Shown in pieces: positions 32,830 through 45,356 of a stretch of 64,000 bases of DNA (positions are counted from its first letter, which is position 1; each line of letters begins with the position of its first letter). Made by a program: the position numbers and the translations under genes. The notes beneath the pieces were generated by a model. The model did no database searches, was not told the origin of the DNA, and saw only the letters and a list, made by a program, of their open reading frames with translations. This stretch comes from Glossina fuscipes (taxonomy: Eukaryota > Arthropoda > Insecta > Diptera > Glossinidae). Location: assembly GCF_014805625.2 (NCBI RefSeq), contig NW_023998605.1:703767-767766 (forward strand), in the 5' to 3' direction.

Positions 32830-33485
32830 AATTTTTCATCCCTTGTAACTCCATATTATTGAAGAATTTTTACTTTTGACAAATTGTCCTGATAAATTGC
32901 TAATTGATTTTGATCCCTCCTTTTTATTATTACTTGCTGAATACTGTGGTAGCTGTCATTTCACCCACAACTTCGTTTGCATACTTTCAAAGCTGTACAG
33001 CTTTGTCTTTGAATCGAATAGGGACATATATTCTGCTTCAGTGCTAAACATAGCTGCAGACCGCTGTTTACGACGTTCCCAACTTACGGGTGCGCTCCCA
33101 TGCACAGATGCAAATGAGCCTGAAGGTTATAGGTTCTAAGCCTTGCAGATAGCTTAATACACGTTTCGCTGCTAACCAATGTTTTCATCCAAAGCTAGAG
33201 TTGCATTGGCTAAGTACGCTAAAAACATGAGCTACATTACAGCTAAGCGTGCGATTACAGCTAAGTATATCGATGCCCCAATGAAGCTCTGATACGCGAT
33301 ATTCTTTGCGTCTTCTATCTCAGACTGAGTTTACCAGCTAACTTCATTTGAAAGTTAATTACTGAAAATCATTGGTGCAAGAACTGGTTTACAATTCGTC
33401 ATGCTTAATCTATTCAACATATCACAAATATACTTTGACTGCGACATTTGATTTCGTGTTCATTTTGTTAAAACTCCATACCCAA
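32830..33485 (-). pseudogene. copia-type pol C-terminal relic (RT end and RNase H)
   Basis: Minus-strand translation shows SQSKYICDMLNRLSMTNCKP, then IAYQSFIGASIYLAVIARL, VSWERRKQRSAAMFSTEAEY and a degenerate final RNase H segment. These are the ordered landmarks of Ty1/copia pol: thumb, YLA region and VSW...STEAEY RNase H strand. At least five stops interrupt it. Only about 650 bases remain, and no LTR was found nearby. Confidence 0.8.
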
Positions 33486-35254
33486 GCAATATGATATTTC
33501 CTAAATTTCTGTAATATTTCCTAAATCTCTCATTTCAAAAGCTTTGAAAGAGTTGTCTTTGAGCTGCTTAATTTATTTTAGCTGACTTTCAAATTAATAA
33601 ATGGTATCGCAATTGATTCACCAGTACTTAAATTTTCCAATAAAATTTTTTAGCAGACTTGTTCCGCCGCGGCCACACTTTACTCCATGTATTCTGCTTC
33701 ACTCGGAACAATGTATTTGTTCCTTTTTTTTGCTTGCCCAAAGTATGGCGCAGCATTACACTAAGAGTTCATTGACCCTGGGAAGTAGGGTAATGTTTAC
33801 CAGAACTACTACACCGTTACACAGGCGGACCGGCGAACGGTCGAGATGCGCTCCTAATTTGACAATTGTTAAGTGTTAAGCTGAGGTTGACCAATTTTCT
33901 TTTCGCCTACCTAGCTACATCACGAAAGATAATAAAAAGATTAATTAAAAAAAAAAACGATAGAAAGAGGAGATTATAATCATACAAGTATTTGATCACA
34001 TACCAATATGCTATACTCTTTGTCCGTCCGTTAATAGGTTCGTTTTTTGACCTTTTGCTGTCCTACGTCCGTTACTCAATGCATATATATCACTTAAATA
34101 GTTATAAAGTCTGCTATCATTTCTTCCATACATACACACATCCAAAGCCAATGTTCGCATCGCGAATCCATCGCAATCGCCTGTTTAATAGTATCCCAAA
34201 AGGGTACTTATTGCCTTGTTGATCCGTGCAAGAACTTTTATCTCACCCTTTTCCAATACCTCGTTGTCATTAAGATTTCATCCAATATTTCATGATCATA
34301 ATGCTTTATTTTCTGAAATCTGTGGCATAATTTGTCATCTCCTTGGTAATAGTAGAACTTTTTTATTAGCTTCGTTAACGCACTATTTTTATCTGAGTAT
34401 GTGTTTCAATTCAAGAGAATTTCTGAAATTTATATTTTTGATTGAAAAATTGAAACGAAATGTCAACGTAAACTAAATCAAAATTTTATCCAGTTTTATA
34501 AGTATTTTTTTGTAACCACTTTATTAGCTTTTGGTTATAGGTATTTTAATGTAAGTTTTAAGTGCGCAATTNNNNNNNNNNACTGTCCTCCCAGCCGAAT
34601 TTATATTTGCCTTGATTTGTCTGTTTTCTTCTAAGTCCCATAATGGCTTAGTGAGCATGAATTATCATAAAGCAAACCAGTTCCATTAAACCAAACTCAC
34701 CGCTATATTATACAAGAGCCCTTTGGAGTATTTCGTTTTTTACAATTTCACTCTTCTGCTTTAGTTATTACACCAAAGAATTATAAAAACAAATGCATGT
34801 TAGCGGCATACCGCTATTTTATGATTTATTGTTCTTTCGTAAACACCAGTGGTAAAACCAGACTGCCAGAAACCCTCTACACTTATATAAGACGACGCTG
34901 CCAACTGGCCAAAAATTTATATACCGTTTGGGATTTTTTAAGCTTATTTTTGGGCGTTATGAACGTTTTGAAAAAATAATGACCTTATGATACTATAAAA
35001 CCGAATAAGCGTAATCGGTTCTGCAGCATTACTTGTAGAGTATACGTTCAAATTTTTGTAGATTTACCTGCTGTTACCTATGAGTGATGACCCGAAAATC
35101 AATTTTTAGTTTCTTTTGAAAAACTGAGGCGTCTTTATTGAACGTACATATGTTCTTTGGTCGATGCCAACTTTGTTGTAAGAACTCCAAATGTTCCTGC
35201 CAAATTAAAAGTCGATAACTTTATTTTTGCGGACAGGAGATTGTTTACATAATA
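33486..35254. other. Unassigned AT-rich interval with a 10-base gap
   Basis: No gene was recognised. Ten Ns lie at 34572-34581. The frames 33601-33879, 33992-34222 and 34216-34476 have no domain and no codon signal. Confidence 0.3.
34572..34581. other. Assembly gap (10 N)
   Basis: Ten consecutive Ns within AT-rich noncoding sequence. Confidence 0.99.
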
Positions 35255-35390
35255 TGCTTAAATCGAGTCAGAATGTGATGCTGATCAAGAATATTATATA
35301 TGCTTTATGAGATCTCTGAAGTTTTCTACCGGGCTTTGCAAAATGAATCCGCCTCTTATCCTCCTATGATGGGTATAAAAATAATGTACA
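35255..35390 (+). repeat. Dispersed repeat end with GATCAAGAATAT...GATGGGTATA
   Basis: TGATCAAGAATATTATATAT, then GCTTTATGAGATCTCTGAAG, GGGCTTTGCAAA and ATGATGGGTATAAAAATAAT resemble the conserved closing segment of the same fly repeat whose opening occurs at 30290 and 49495. Confidence 0.45.
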
Positions 35391-38300
35391 ATATGTATTT
35401 AGAAGGGAAAATTTACATGTTTCTAGTTCACCCCAAATTTTCAATATTTTCTTCACTCTCCGTTCCGCATAGGTTAACAATTTCATTTTCAAATCGTTCT
35501 GCCTCTAACTTGTTGATGATTGATCACAAAAATTTGTAAAAATTTTGTTCCCAGCGTGTTGGGAGACGTGTATTGAACCCGAATGTTTATTATCATCAGA
35601 TAAACAAAGCAGAATGTTTAAAATTATTTCGTACATTTCTCAGACATATTTTCTGCCGAAAAATCCGTTAATTCTAAAATGAATATGACGGACACCACGA
35701 CTTGCTGAATTCAATGTAAAAGATTTGCAGAATAGAATTCGACAAGCTAACTGTATAACTGCAAAACTAACTATGGGACGTCAGACGTGGTGGATTAATT
35801 TATAAGGAGAAAATGGCAAAATGCATCCTTTTATCCAAATGAAGTTGAATTGTTATTAGAAAATTAAAGTAACTGTATTTTTTTTTTTATTTTTTTTTTT
35901 TGGTTATTTGGTTGTTTACTTTCTTGCTCTTCTTTTCATTTATTTGCATTCGTATTCTTGTTCAAAAGCTAGTGGTATCACGAATATCCCCTTGCACAGG
36001 CAACAATTAAATTAAGTCGGACCAAAACGAACTTTTTCGCAGACTCGTTGCAAGTAAAAACGTTCTTTCAATCGTACGCCAATCGGTTTATATAAATCCA
36101 TAAAACTTTACCATCGAACGGTAAGATGATAGATGTATGATGAAATTAAAGCACTGATTTGTTGGAATTGCCCGGAGAACCGTCAGGGTTTAGAAGACGT
36201 CCTAGCAGATAGCATATATCTTTCTTGGCATTGTGTAAGCTTATTAATTTGTTTCTTAGTATATTTAAGCCTATATTAGACCAATTTGCCAAGATACTAC
36301 GTCAACTAACACTTCACGCTGTAGTAAATTCGGAGTGCAGTTGCTCGTTATCACAGTGCACATTAGTCCTGCTCTACAGATTTGCCGTTAGTGTCATCCT
36401 TTTGCTTACCCGGTGATACATGTTTTCTTATATTTAAATTTCAATGTCTATCTATTTGCATTACACCTATTCTGTTTAATTTCTGCGGTCTGTAATGTTA
36501 TCTGTTGTTTTACTGTAGTTATCATACTTTTTAAAATTTACTTTTAACCGACTGGTAATTTATGTATGCACCTGATTAAGTTAAATTCAAATAAAAAATT
36601 ACGCACTTGCAGAAAATCCAACCACATATGAAATACTATATTCAGACCGCTTCGTTTACTGGTCATGACGGGCTTAAGAAAATTTACTATTGGAAAAATA
36701 AAAATATAACATATTTCTCTCTGTTGCTCGAAACTTAATTTTCTGTAATCATTATATATGCATACAGTATGTGTACAAAAACGGTAAAAAATAGGTTACA
36801 CTGTATTGAAAATAATTTTTTTTCGTTTTTTTTTTTTTGATGATAAATCTTCGACTAGAGCCGGTTATAATTCTCTAACATGTTTAGATTTAAATTTGTA
36901 TCAATTATATTACAGGGCTTAGAGGCCATTAAATAAGCAACACATGGTTTGAAAACTCAAAAATGATTGTAAAAATAAATAAAATAAATAGTTGTTTTTG
37001 CTGATCACATTCGAATCAAACTGTAGAAACACTTTCAATAAAACACACTATTTTAATGATGTTATTTTTTATAACAATAATAAATAGTTTAATATGTAAT
37101 GAAATAAAATATGAATATTAAACCAGAAATTAAATTTTAAAATAATACGATAAACATATTATACTGTGTTTACATAAAAATTATATCAGTATTTGTCAAA
37201 GATCAAAAACTTAGCAACTTTTTTATTCTGGGGCAGGTTTGTGGTTCTCGATAGTAAGTACGCTCTTGGGTCAACAGTTGGTTTCAATAGCGTCGTTTTA
37301 TAAATAAGTGGTGCTGGGCAGTTGTCAACTGTAAACAGATGAATAAGTAGAATGCGACAAAGGCCAATCAATTTCTTAGCTTGTTCCTAACTTACGTTCA
37401 CTTAAAGACTAAAAATATGAAATTTCGTTTTATGGCAATAACAAACCACCAATATATGCATTACGACAATTTATCGCTGCCTATTCGCCATCCCCTGATT
37501 CGCAAATTCTCTATATGTGGCCTTTATAATCACAACGGTTTGGACATTTTGCACTCATGCAATTTGACGGCTTGCCCCACAATCTTTTCTTTTTTTAAAG
37601 TTTTTCATCAAAACATACAAATATTCACCGCCAACCTATGAATCTATTCCTTCGCATATTCTTGTAATTTGTAACGTTTCACCTGTTTCATAAGTTATTG
37701 TACTCCATCACGTCCTATACTACTAGACTTTATCATCTCGAAATCATTCGTTAAATAGGTAAAATCCCAGAACATATCACATCGAAATTCGAGAAACTAA
37801 AACAAAAAAAAAAAAATAATAATTGAATTCTGGGAAAGATCGCTCCCCATCTTAGTTACGTAACCGATGTCATAACATGCAAAAAATATAGGTTATATAA
37901 ACGCCAACTTTGTTTATATATATAAACAAGGATCTTCGAGTTCACGTCGAACCTTTCTTACTCAACTCGGTAAATCATATCCTGTTGATTTAATAATCCG
38001 CAGAAGAAAAAGAAGTTTATCACTCTCATTACATGATGCTCTTTATTTATTACAAAAAAAAAAAAAAAATACCTAACAGAATGCAATTGCATGAAGAAAA
38101 TAAATCTTACTTCAGAACATAACTATTTTGCTAAATTTTTAAACGCATTTTATTAAATATTCATGCAAATTATACGACACGTATTGAGCAAAACTTTTGA
38201 AATAAAAAATAATTCTTTAAATCGTCAAATACGAAGCGAATAAAAAAAAATTCATCGCAAGAAAAGAAGTATTCCAACGAGCGGGTAAATGCATCGTATA

Positions 38301-41079
38301 TCTTTTCCTATGACTTTTTAGAGGTGGAAAAATATAACTCGTCTGTTGCCCAATTTGCGCTATAGCAGTGACGAAAACTGAAATGACAAATTTCAAACCA
38401 AACTCTACAACCTAACTGAAGAATCACAGCGAGCTTTAAAAAAAAAATTTTTTTAAAAAGGTATTATTTACAGCCTGAATAAAAAGAAAAACGAGTCTTT
38501 GAAAGGTTTTCTAGCGTTCTTGCTTTTGCAAATATATTTTTAATAAATAATTTTTAATTTATACTATTGCATTTACGCAAACGCACTGTGTGTATATTTT
38601 ATGTATTTATTGATCCGTATACAAACTCGACAATAGTCGAATGATTTTCTCTGTATCCGTAGGTTTGAAGTATAGTAAAATAAATACCTACTATAACAAT
38701 AAAAAATAATCTTTGACTTACTTGTGAATTGTTTCTTCCTATTAAACAATAATCAGCTCTAGTTGGCCTGATTTCTGAAGTTAAGAAAATGGGAGCGTTT
38801 AACAAAGCGATCTGGAAATGTTTAAAACAAGAAATTCCAGGAGCACTTCAGTTGACGGAGATAAACTTCTATGAAACGAAAACCAATAATAACCAATTTT
38901 GATCATTAAATGTTCAAAATTAGATCTTTTTCTGAATGGCTTACCTTTCACGTGAAATATTACATGGAGTAGGGTCCAAGAATTGGATCCACCTGATTCA
39001 AATTTGGTCCACTTAACTTCTACATCAAATTACTCCTTCATCATAAAACTTTCACATTTAGGTTTTTTTTGGCATATAAAGGCTTACGTTTAGTGACAAT
39101 CCTAGTCATCGAATCCAAAGAAAAGGTCTATGTTGTCCATTAGTGTCCTGAGGGTGATTTCTTTGTCCATTTATGATGAGCCAACTTTCACCACGATATA
39201 TTGAACATCAGTTTTCCTTAGGCATGGTTACATGAAAAAGGGTTCAAAACGTTGCGCTAGCCAAAATAAATTTTTCATAACAATTTAAAATGTCGAAACA
39301 CAATTACTCAACGACTTTTATCGATTAATTTTGAAAATTATAACTTTTTTTCCATATAACAACTTTTCAAAATAAAACGTGTTTGGAGTACGGGGAGTGT
39401 TCGAAAAAATAACCCAAAAACAAGCTAACAACTAAAACCAAATTATTTTCAATAGGATTCGTCGTTGCGTCAAAATATGTCAATCAGTATCTCAGAACAT
39501 GGCAACCTATAGGTAGAATACAAAATACATGAACAGACATCAGGCGCACAGACAAACAGCTAGATAGACGGACAGAGAAGGTTAGATCTGAATGATTAAT
39601 ATAATAAATCTATCTTAAGCCCTTCTGGATGTTAGATACCCCCGCACCAACTTAAGTAGGGCGTGCGGTATAGTCAGTACTTTTGATACAATGAACAGAA
39701 TTATTCCTTACTGTGATCTCGTGGTTACTTCGTTAAGATGTAGACGTTGATAAGTTCGTTTATGCGAAATATCACGTCATCGTTGATAAACAGTTAAAAC
39801 AATAATAAAATTTCTTAAAATAAATTAAGGTAATATATCTTATATTGATGAAATCATTTTACGAAACCTCAAACTGTTGTTATAGTTTCAGTTCAAGTTG
39901 TTTATGGTAGTGGGCTATAAGCAACTAAATGAAAATGACGATTGGAATGTGTGGGCATAAATTTCCTCCTCTCAAATATAATGCTATTAAAATTGCAAAA
40001 ACATGCTCCCGTGATTTTATAACGCCACAAATGCATAGGTACAAAGGAAACTATTAAATTAAACCAGGAAAATTTAATTAAAAACTTTTAAGAAACAAGC
40101 TCCAAAGGCAACAAAAGCAACAGCATCAACAGCAGCAGTAAAGTTAAAGAATGAAAACTTTGCAGTACTTTAAAGAGCGCGTTTCAACAACTACGTTCAT
40201 CAATTCATAAGAAGTAAATTTTTTTTTTTTGCAATACGTCACTTTATTCGGTAACATAGACCGTTTTTGGACTGATGCAAACACCCTAACATTTCCCTAA
40301 CATTTCAATGCGTTTTCAACGGAAACATTTGCAAACACCCATCAAGTACAGTTCAGTTTTCGCAATGCTCTCACCATCTGACTCGTGTGTTTGTTTTTTT
40401 TTAATATGTCTCGTCCCTCGAATATCTCTGTACGTCTAAAAACGTGGTGATGGGCAGAAAGGAATAGGTAAAGTGAGAGAAGTTGTGCGTATGAGTAATG
40501 GTTTGCAGCTGCAAGTGTGGCCCTTCTTACAGGTATCATTTTCCGTTCTTCTCAACTTTAATATTGTTGTCTTTACGATGACCCAGTCTATAGGACTCTG
40601 CGTACAGAGGTTCTAAAGTTCTTTTATTATTAACTTTGGCAAAAACATGTTGGTAATATTTCAAATCGCTACGAGTATAGATATTGTACTAGCATTTTTG
40701 AAAAATGGCGCTAGTCCTAACTGAGTTATTCGCCTTGTGCTTATAGAAATATTGGGCCCTGGAAATGCTATTTTCCACATAACGTCTTTCACAAGGAAGT
40801 ACTAAAATATGCGTTAGCGAGAGTCATTGACACCCTATTTATGGTGAATCCTGCAAACTCAAGTATTAAAGTCGTACAATCCTCTTGACGTGCCTCCTGA
40901 TAGTTCGAAAAGAGCATATTCCAAATCGAGTTCAGTACGTAGCCCTCATAAGAATACAACTAAAACTGATAACTTGGCTTCAGTTGCTACAAATACAAAA
41001 ACTGGTAGTGTTAATGAGCCATTGCTTTATACTTTGACCAAAAAAAAAAATGGAGAAAAAATGGACAACTTAAAACGGT
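35391..41079. other. Long noncoding stretch
   Basis: Apart from the short duplicated segment at 36126-36188, this 5.7 kb holds no supported gene. It is AT-rich with poly-A and poly-T runs (35878-35900, 38050-38070) and a CAACAG-type microsatellite near 40110-40140. The block at 39440-39640 has a CAGACGGACAGA phrase that may be an old repeat. The frame at 40890-41081 is Ser/Lys/Thr-rich with no domain. Confidence 0.4.
36126..36188 (+). repeat. 63-bp duplicated segment, copy 1
   Basis: GATGAAATTAAAGC, TGATTTGTTGGAATTGCCCG and GAGAAC followed by GTCAGG recur at 41080-41142 with very few differences. In both copies one frame reads DEIKALICWNCPEN, so it may be a fragment of a repeat-encoded protein that I do not recognise. 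Confidence 0.8.
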
Positions 41080-41142
41080 GATAGATGATATGATGAAATT
41101 AAAGCATTGATTTGTTGGAATTGCCCGGAGAACGGTCAGGCC
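41080..41142 (+). repeat. 63-bp duplicated segment, copy 2
   Basis: Near-identical to 36126-36188. The polar frame at 40890-41081 lies just upstream in another reading frame. Confidence 0.8.
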
Positions 41143-41439
41143 TCGTTGGCCATTCTCATATTTTCAACGTATTGGTACATCGATCAAATACTTGGTGGAC
41201 ACTACAATCTTAAAATATTACAAAACCGCTTTTCTAAATCTTTCATAATTTTCTGCAAAACTTTCTTTATAACTATACCGACATAAACTATTCACTTATT
41301 CACTTTGCAGGTACATACGCTCCTAAAGAGGAATACATATCTTCAAATCCAAAAAGACCGGAAGTTTTATTTAAAGTTACTTTTCACTGTAACTATTTTT
41401 GCTTCAGATGTATGAATTGGAATTTCTATACAAATTATT

Positions 41440-41544
41440 GAGAATATATACGCTTATTCTCGCATCGATGGCTTTTTACAAAGACCTGTTGAATTATTGA
41501 GAACGAATATGCGCTTATTCCTTAAAGTGGTACAATACATGCAA
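41440..41544. repeat. Degenerate copy of the GAGAATA...TATTCTC repeat
   Basis: ATTATTGAGAATATATACGC, then TTATTCTCGCATCG, and a second GAATTATTGAGAAC resemble the inverted-repeat core of the repeats at 29840 and 32265. Confidence 0.55.
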
Positions 41545-41980
41545 AATTATCGAGAATTTTATACGGCTTCGTTGCTTGCCTTGGTCTGGGAACTTTTTGC
41601 ATGACTATATCACTGTTTTATGTGCCTGTGTTATTGCTGAAAACGCGAAAATTTGCTTTGCTTTACACCTTGGGGAGTTTTTTTTTCATATTTAGCTTCT
41701 GTTTTCTATCAGGATTCGTAGCTTTCCTCAAGACATTGTGTAATCGTGATAGATTTTTGGTGTCAATTACTTATTTCGGTACCCTGATAACAACTTTATA
41801 CTGTGCTCTATGGATGCAAAGTACTGTGCTGCCTTGACTGTACTATTTGCTTTAGCCCAAATGATTGCTTTAGCATTTATGGTAGTAGGCATAATTCCCG
41901 GTGGTGCTTCTGGGGTGAAGATGTTCGGTTCCTTAGTTAAAAGTAGTGTTACTACAGGATCGAGCGCTTTGCCAGTTTAA
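41545..41980 (+). pseudogene. SFT2-like vesicle transport protein, truncated and frameshifted
   Basis: SFT2 proteins are four-helix Golgi membrane proteins in retrograde vesicle fusion. The frame starts without a Met in SRILYGFVACLGLGTFC (first membrane helix), then RKFALLYTLGS, a second helix, and ITYFGTLITTLYCALWMQS (third helix), where it stops at 41837. A shifted frame continues with AALTVLFALAQMIALAFMVV (fourth helix), then IIPGGASGVKMF and the C-terminal end SSALPV with TAA at 41978-41980. So one frameshift lies near 41815-41825, and the N-terminal cytosolic part is missing. A processed or partial copy is likely. An assembly error in a terminal exon cannot be excluded. Confidence 0.72.
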
Positions 41981-43564
41981 TGAAGGGAGTATATTTGGGA
42001 ATTTTGATATTATGAACTTCAATTATATAAATATGTATATAGTTTATAAGATATTTAAAAAAATAATTTTTAAATTTCAAATTGTATATAATGGGAATTT
42101 TTGTTTTCAAAACCAGTTTCTTGACCGATTGAGCAATCGTTTTGATAAAGCAACGAGGTTAAATTTTAATGTATTTAAGATGAATTTGGAAAATCACGAT
42201 TATATTTGCACGAACACCATTCCATTTGAACTTTTGCGACTTTGAGAAGCCTTCATTAATAGGGGAATATCCATCAGGTAAATCAGGTCGCATAATTTAC
42301 TACTTAATAATTTTTGTGTATCATTTTGAGATGGTCTAATATCATTTTTTGCTTCTTTATAGTATCAACAGTTAATTTCTCCGCGTATAAGAATTCCGCT
42401 TTTCCTTTATTTTTAGGGGTGCAATAAGGTTGCTGTCTAAGTAATGCGTGTTATTCCTTGTTTAAATCGGACCAGGGCTTTTCTTCTATTTAGAAATTTA
42501 CATTTTAATCTAAACCATTACTTGCAAGTTGGATCTGATGAAGGTTTTGCTCTCGACAGGCATTGCACAGACCTTTTTATAAACCTAATATATGTTTGCA
42601 ATACAAGTGGCGTAGGATATAATAGCACTTCCTACGTATGAGCAATAAAAGGAAAATATGCACACACAAGCACCTATCCATGTAAATATACATATATAAA
42701 TATACATATATATATATACGTATATATATATATGTATATATATATGTTTTCCTGAATAAGATTGAAGAAACTTGGTAAGTATTTGTTAAAGAAATTTAGA
42801 ATAAAAAATAAATAAATAAATAAATAAGAAAAAAACACTGACACATCGACGCAAATAGATTTGAAAAAAAAAGTGAGTATAAATGGAAAAGAGACGACAT
42901 TTTACTCTTTAACTACTAGTAGAAGATAAATGCAACAGTTTACAATTGGGTTTTTATACAATATAAAAACATATACATTCACATATGGATTCATAGAAAG
43001 ATGAGATTAAAGTCCTCAATATCCTTGTATATGCTGCGAATAGAAGAGGATTTCATTTGCACAAATTTGCATATAAATCCTATATATGTGTCAATTTTCC
43101 ATTTTCAGAGAAGACGAAGACGAAGAGCAAGAAGAAAAAGTAGGAAAAAAATCCTTGCAATATATGTTAACTGGAAATGGGAAAAAATTTTTTTCTATCG
43201 CTTTTATTAACGATTTTCTGTGTGAAGAAATAAAGTAATATTTTTCGCATTTGCTGTTTAAAGGATTCGACAAATATTTTTCGAAAATCGTAAAAAAATA
43301 CTCTAATCTGCAATGTTTTAACAAGATGGTACACAAATAACACAATTTTCGTAAAACTTCTTTCTTTTATATTTTCTTTCGCTATTTTTTAACTTTTTTA
43401 CATTTTTTTTTCGAAATTATTCACTGCGAACAACTTCCTTCTGCACTCGTAAAATGGCTTTGATTTTTCGCTAAAAGCCGTTAGCTGGTTTTTTCCTTTA
43501 CATCGTTTAGAAAAAAAGTACCATATGTTGAGAATGGAGAGAGCGCGGAGTTATTTCAATAAAT
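41981..43564. other. AT-rich noncoding interval with TA microsatellite
   Basis: A (TA)n-like palindromic run lies at 42685-42747, and AAATAAATAAATAAATAA at 42808-42826. The Arg-rich frame near 43106-43140 comes from a GAAGACGAAGACG purine run. No supported gene. Confidence 0.4.
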
Positions 43565-43850
43565 TGCAACGCTGCGAATCTGTCAAAGTGCTGAAAATTT
43601 TCTATGCGATTATGTTAAATGAGAAGAAATCGATGCAATTCTGTTTAAATAGTCAATATTTTCGATACAGTTCTGCTAAATCAGACGACACATCTTCGAA
43701 TCTGTGAAAGTGGTGAAAATTTTCCACGCGATTCCGTTAAAGTGGTGAAAATTCTCGATGCGATTCTGTTATATGAGAAATTTTAGCTGAACTTGTTTTA
43801 AATGAAAAATTTTCGCTACAATTCTGTTAAATAAGAATTTGAGAAGAATT
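43565..43850. repeat. Degenerate tandem repeat with GCGATTCTGTTAAATGAGAA core
   Basis: Variants of GAAAATTTTCTATGCGATTA, TGTTAAATGAGAA and AAAGTGGTGAAAATT recur about six times at irregular 30-60-base spacing. The Met-initiated frame at 43525-43707 is a product of this repeat. Confidence 0.65.
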
Positions 43851-44066
43851 ATTGCTAGAACATTTGCATTATCAACTGGTTTCTATTGACATTAGATTGC
43901 TTTAAATAAATCTAATTGTGCCAAATTAATTAAAAATTCCAAAATGCAATTAAACGCTTCAAAATCTTTATATTCTTATGAAATAGTTTATTACTTTCTA
44001 TCTTCATTCATTACCTAGTGCTAACAATTGGACGCTGGGAAAGTCAGAAACATACTTTACTGAAAT

Positions 44067-44200
44067 CTGCCTGAGTGGGCGAGTAGGCAAGAGTCTCGAC
44101 AAGTAACTCAATGGTCGGTGGTTCAAATCTCAAATGCAGCAGAGTTTTTAATAAAGACGAAAGCCTTATATGCTAACGCCTAGATGACTTAAATTAGTGT
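44067..44200 (+). mobile_element. tRNA-derived SINE, copy B
   Basis: The head aligns with SINE copy A: GCCTGAGTGGGCGAGTAGGC, TCTCGACAAGTAACTCAATG, then GGTGGTTCAAATCTC as B box, then TTTTTAATAAAGACGAAAGC. The tail keeps only part of the LINE-like segment (TGCTAACGC, TTAAATTAGTG), so it is older or from another subfamily. No clear target-site duplication was seen. Confidence 0.75.
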
Positions 44201-44456
44201 TATCGCACTGACCTTGTTGCCTACTACCCTCCGAGTCCTCTTATTTGATACCCATATCGCATTTTAAGGAAACACTAATCCACCAAGTCGTGTCCACCAT
44301 AATTATTTTAGAATTAACGCATTTTTAAGCAGATAATAAATATATCATCATTTGAGGAATGTTCAAGTAAACGCTCTGCCTTATTTACCTTGTGGTTAAT
44401 AAGCATAAAACTTGAAAAAAGTGAAGTAACGAAAACTTAATTAGCTGAAACTTTGT

Positions 44457-45114
44457 ATGTACATGGCTGATTATTTCCATTTTCGTAAATATGAAAAATG
44501 TCAGCGTTCTATGCTTAATAATTTGCATTTACCCATCGGAAAATTCGAAGTACCAGAACCATTAAAACAGGCGTTTACTACTGAGGGTTGCCAAAAGGAC
44601 ATGTTGGAGAATATGTTCCCCAGCCTTACAGAAGAATTAAATATAAAAAACTACACAATTCGCTTTGGAACACTCTTACATTTAGAAGAAATGGAGTGGC
44701 TTGGCAATAACCGTGAGCGAGCCCATTTCACACGTGAGGGAAAATATTTAGCTCTGCACATAGAAAATCTTGCTGAAAGTCGTCCTTCATTAGTAATTGG
44801 AGACAGGGTTAAAGCCGAAGACCCCTGGGCCGACAGCGAAAATGGAAAAGAGATTTATGTAGAAGCAATTCACGAAGTGCTCGGCAATCGAATTTTACTT
44901 TGATTCGGTGACACCCATCACCGAATACGGACTCAAAGTGAAATGCCAAATGAAGTCTTTAGGGCGCCATCGGGTAACGGTTCGTACGTGTGCTACCCTA
45001 GGAAATTTTTTGCAAATGGGCTTTCCACCCGAACATTTTACGCTGTTTGTTGCGGGCATGACAGAAAACTCATACATTTTAGTTTCCCATTCTGTTAAAG
45101 AAATTCGGAACTAA
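44457..45114 (+). pseudogene. armitage/MOV10-like RNA helicase fragment, frameshifted
   Basis: MOV10/Armitage proteins are SF1 RNA helicases of the RNAi and piRNA pathways. The frame from 44457 reads ADYFHFRKYEKC, then NLPIGKFEVPEPL-like sequence at about residues 24-38, YTIRFGTLLHLEEMEWLG, ALHIENLAESRPSLVIGDRV and EAIHEVLGNRI, typical of the region upstream of the helicase core. It stops at TGA 44901-44903. The homology continues in the next frame (FDSVTPITEYGLKVKC, then LGNFLQMGFPPEHF) to 45114. No Walker A or other helicase motif follows. It is a truncated copy with one frameshift, or an exon with an assembly error. It converges on CSN4. Confidence 0.6.
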
Positions 45115-45356
45115 TTAGGTTGGCCCATGGCGATGCAATTTTAAGTTTCAATTTCGTGGAGAGTCTGGAAACAAAGAAAGTAAATACAATGTCTACGGGG
45201 GCTGAGGATCATTGTGTATAGATATTAGCAGCTTTAATTAACGCTTCCAGTCAATTCAAAAGTATATATTGAAGGACTAACTGTAATTAGTTTGCCTTTT
45301 TTGTTTTATGTCAATCAATGTTTGAAAACTTCGAAATATAAGATAAGGCTGGATAA
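45115..45356. other. Convergent 3' spacer between the helicase fragment and CSN4
   Basis: No coding sequence. It should contain the CSN4 3' untranslated region on the minus strand, but no clear polyadenylation signal was assigned. Confidence 0.35.

Noticed and set aside
43106..43345. Arg-rich (plus) and Ser-rich (minus) frames
   Set aside because: Both are products of one purine-rich GAAGACGAAGACG run.
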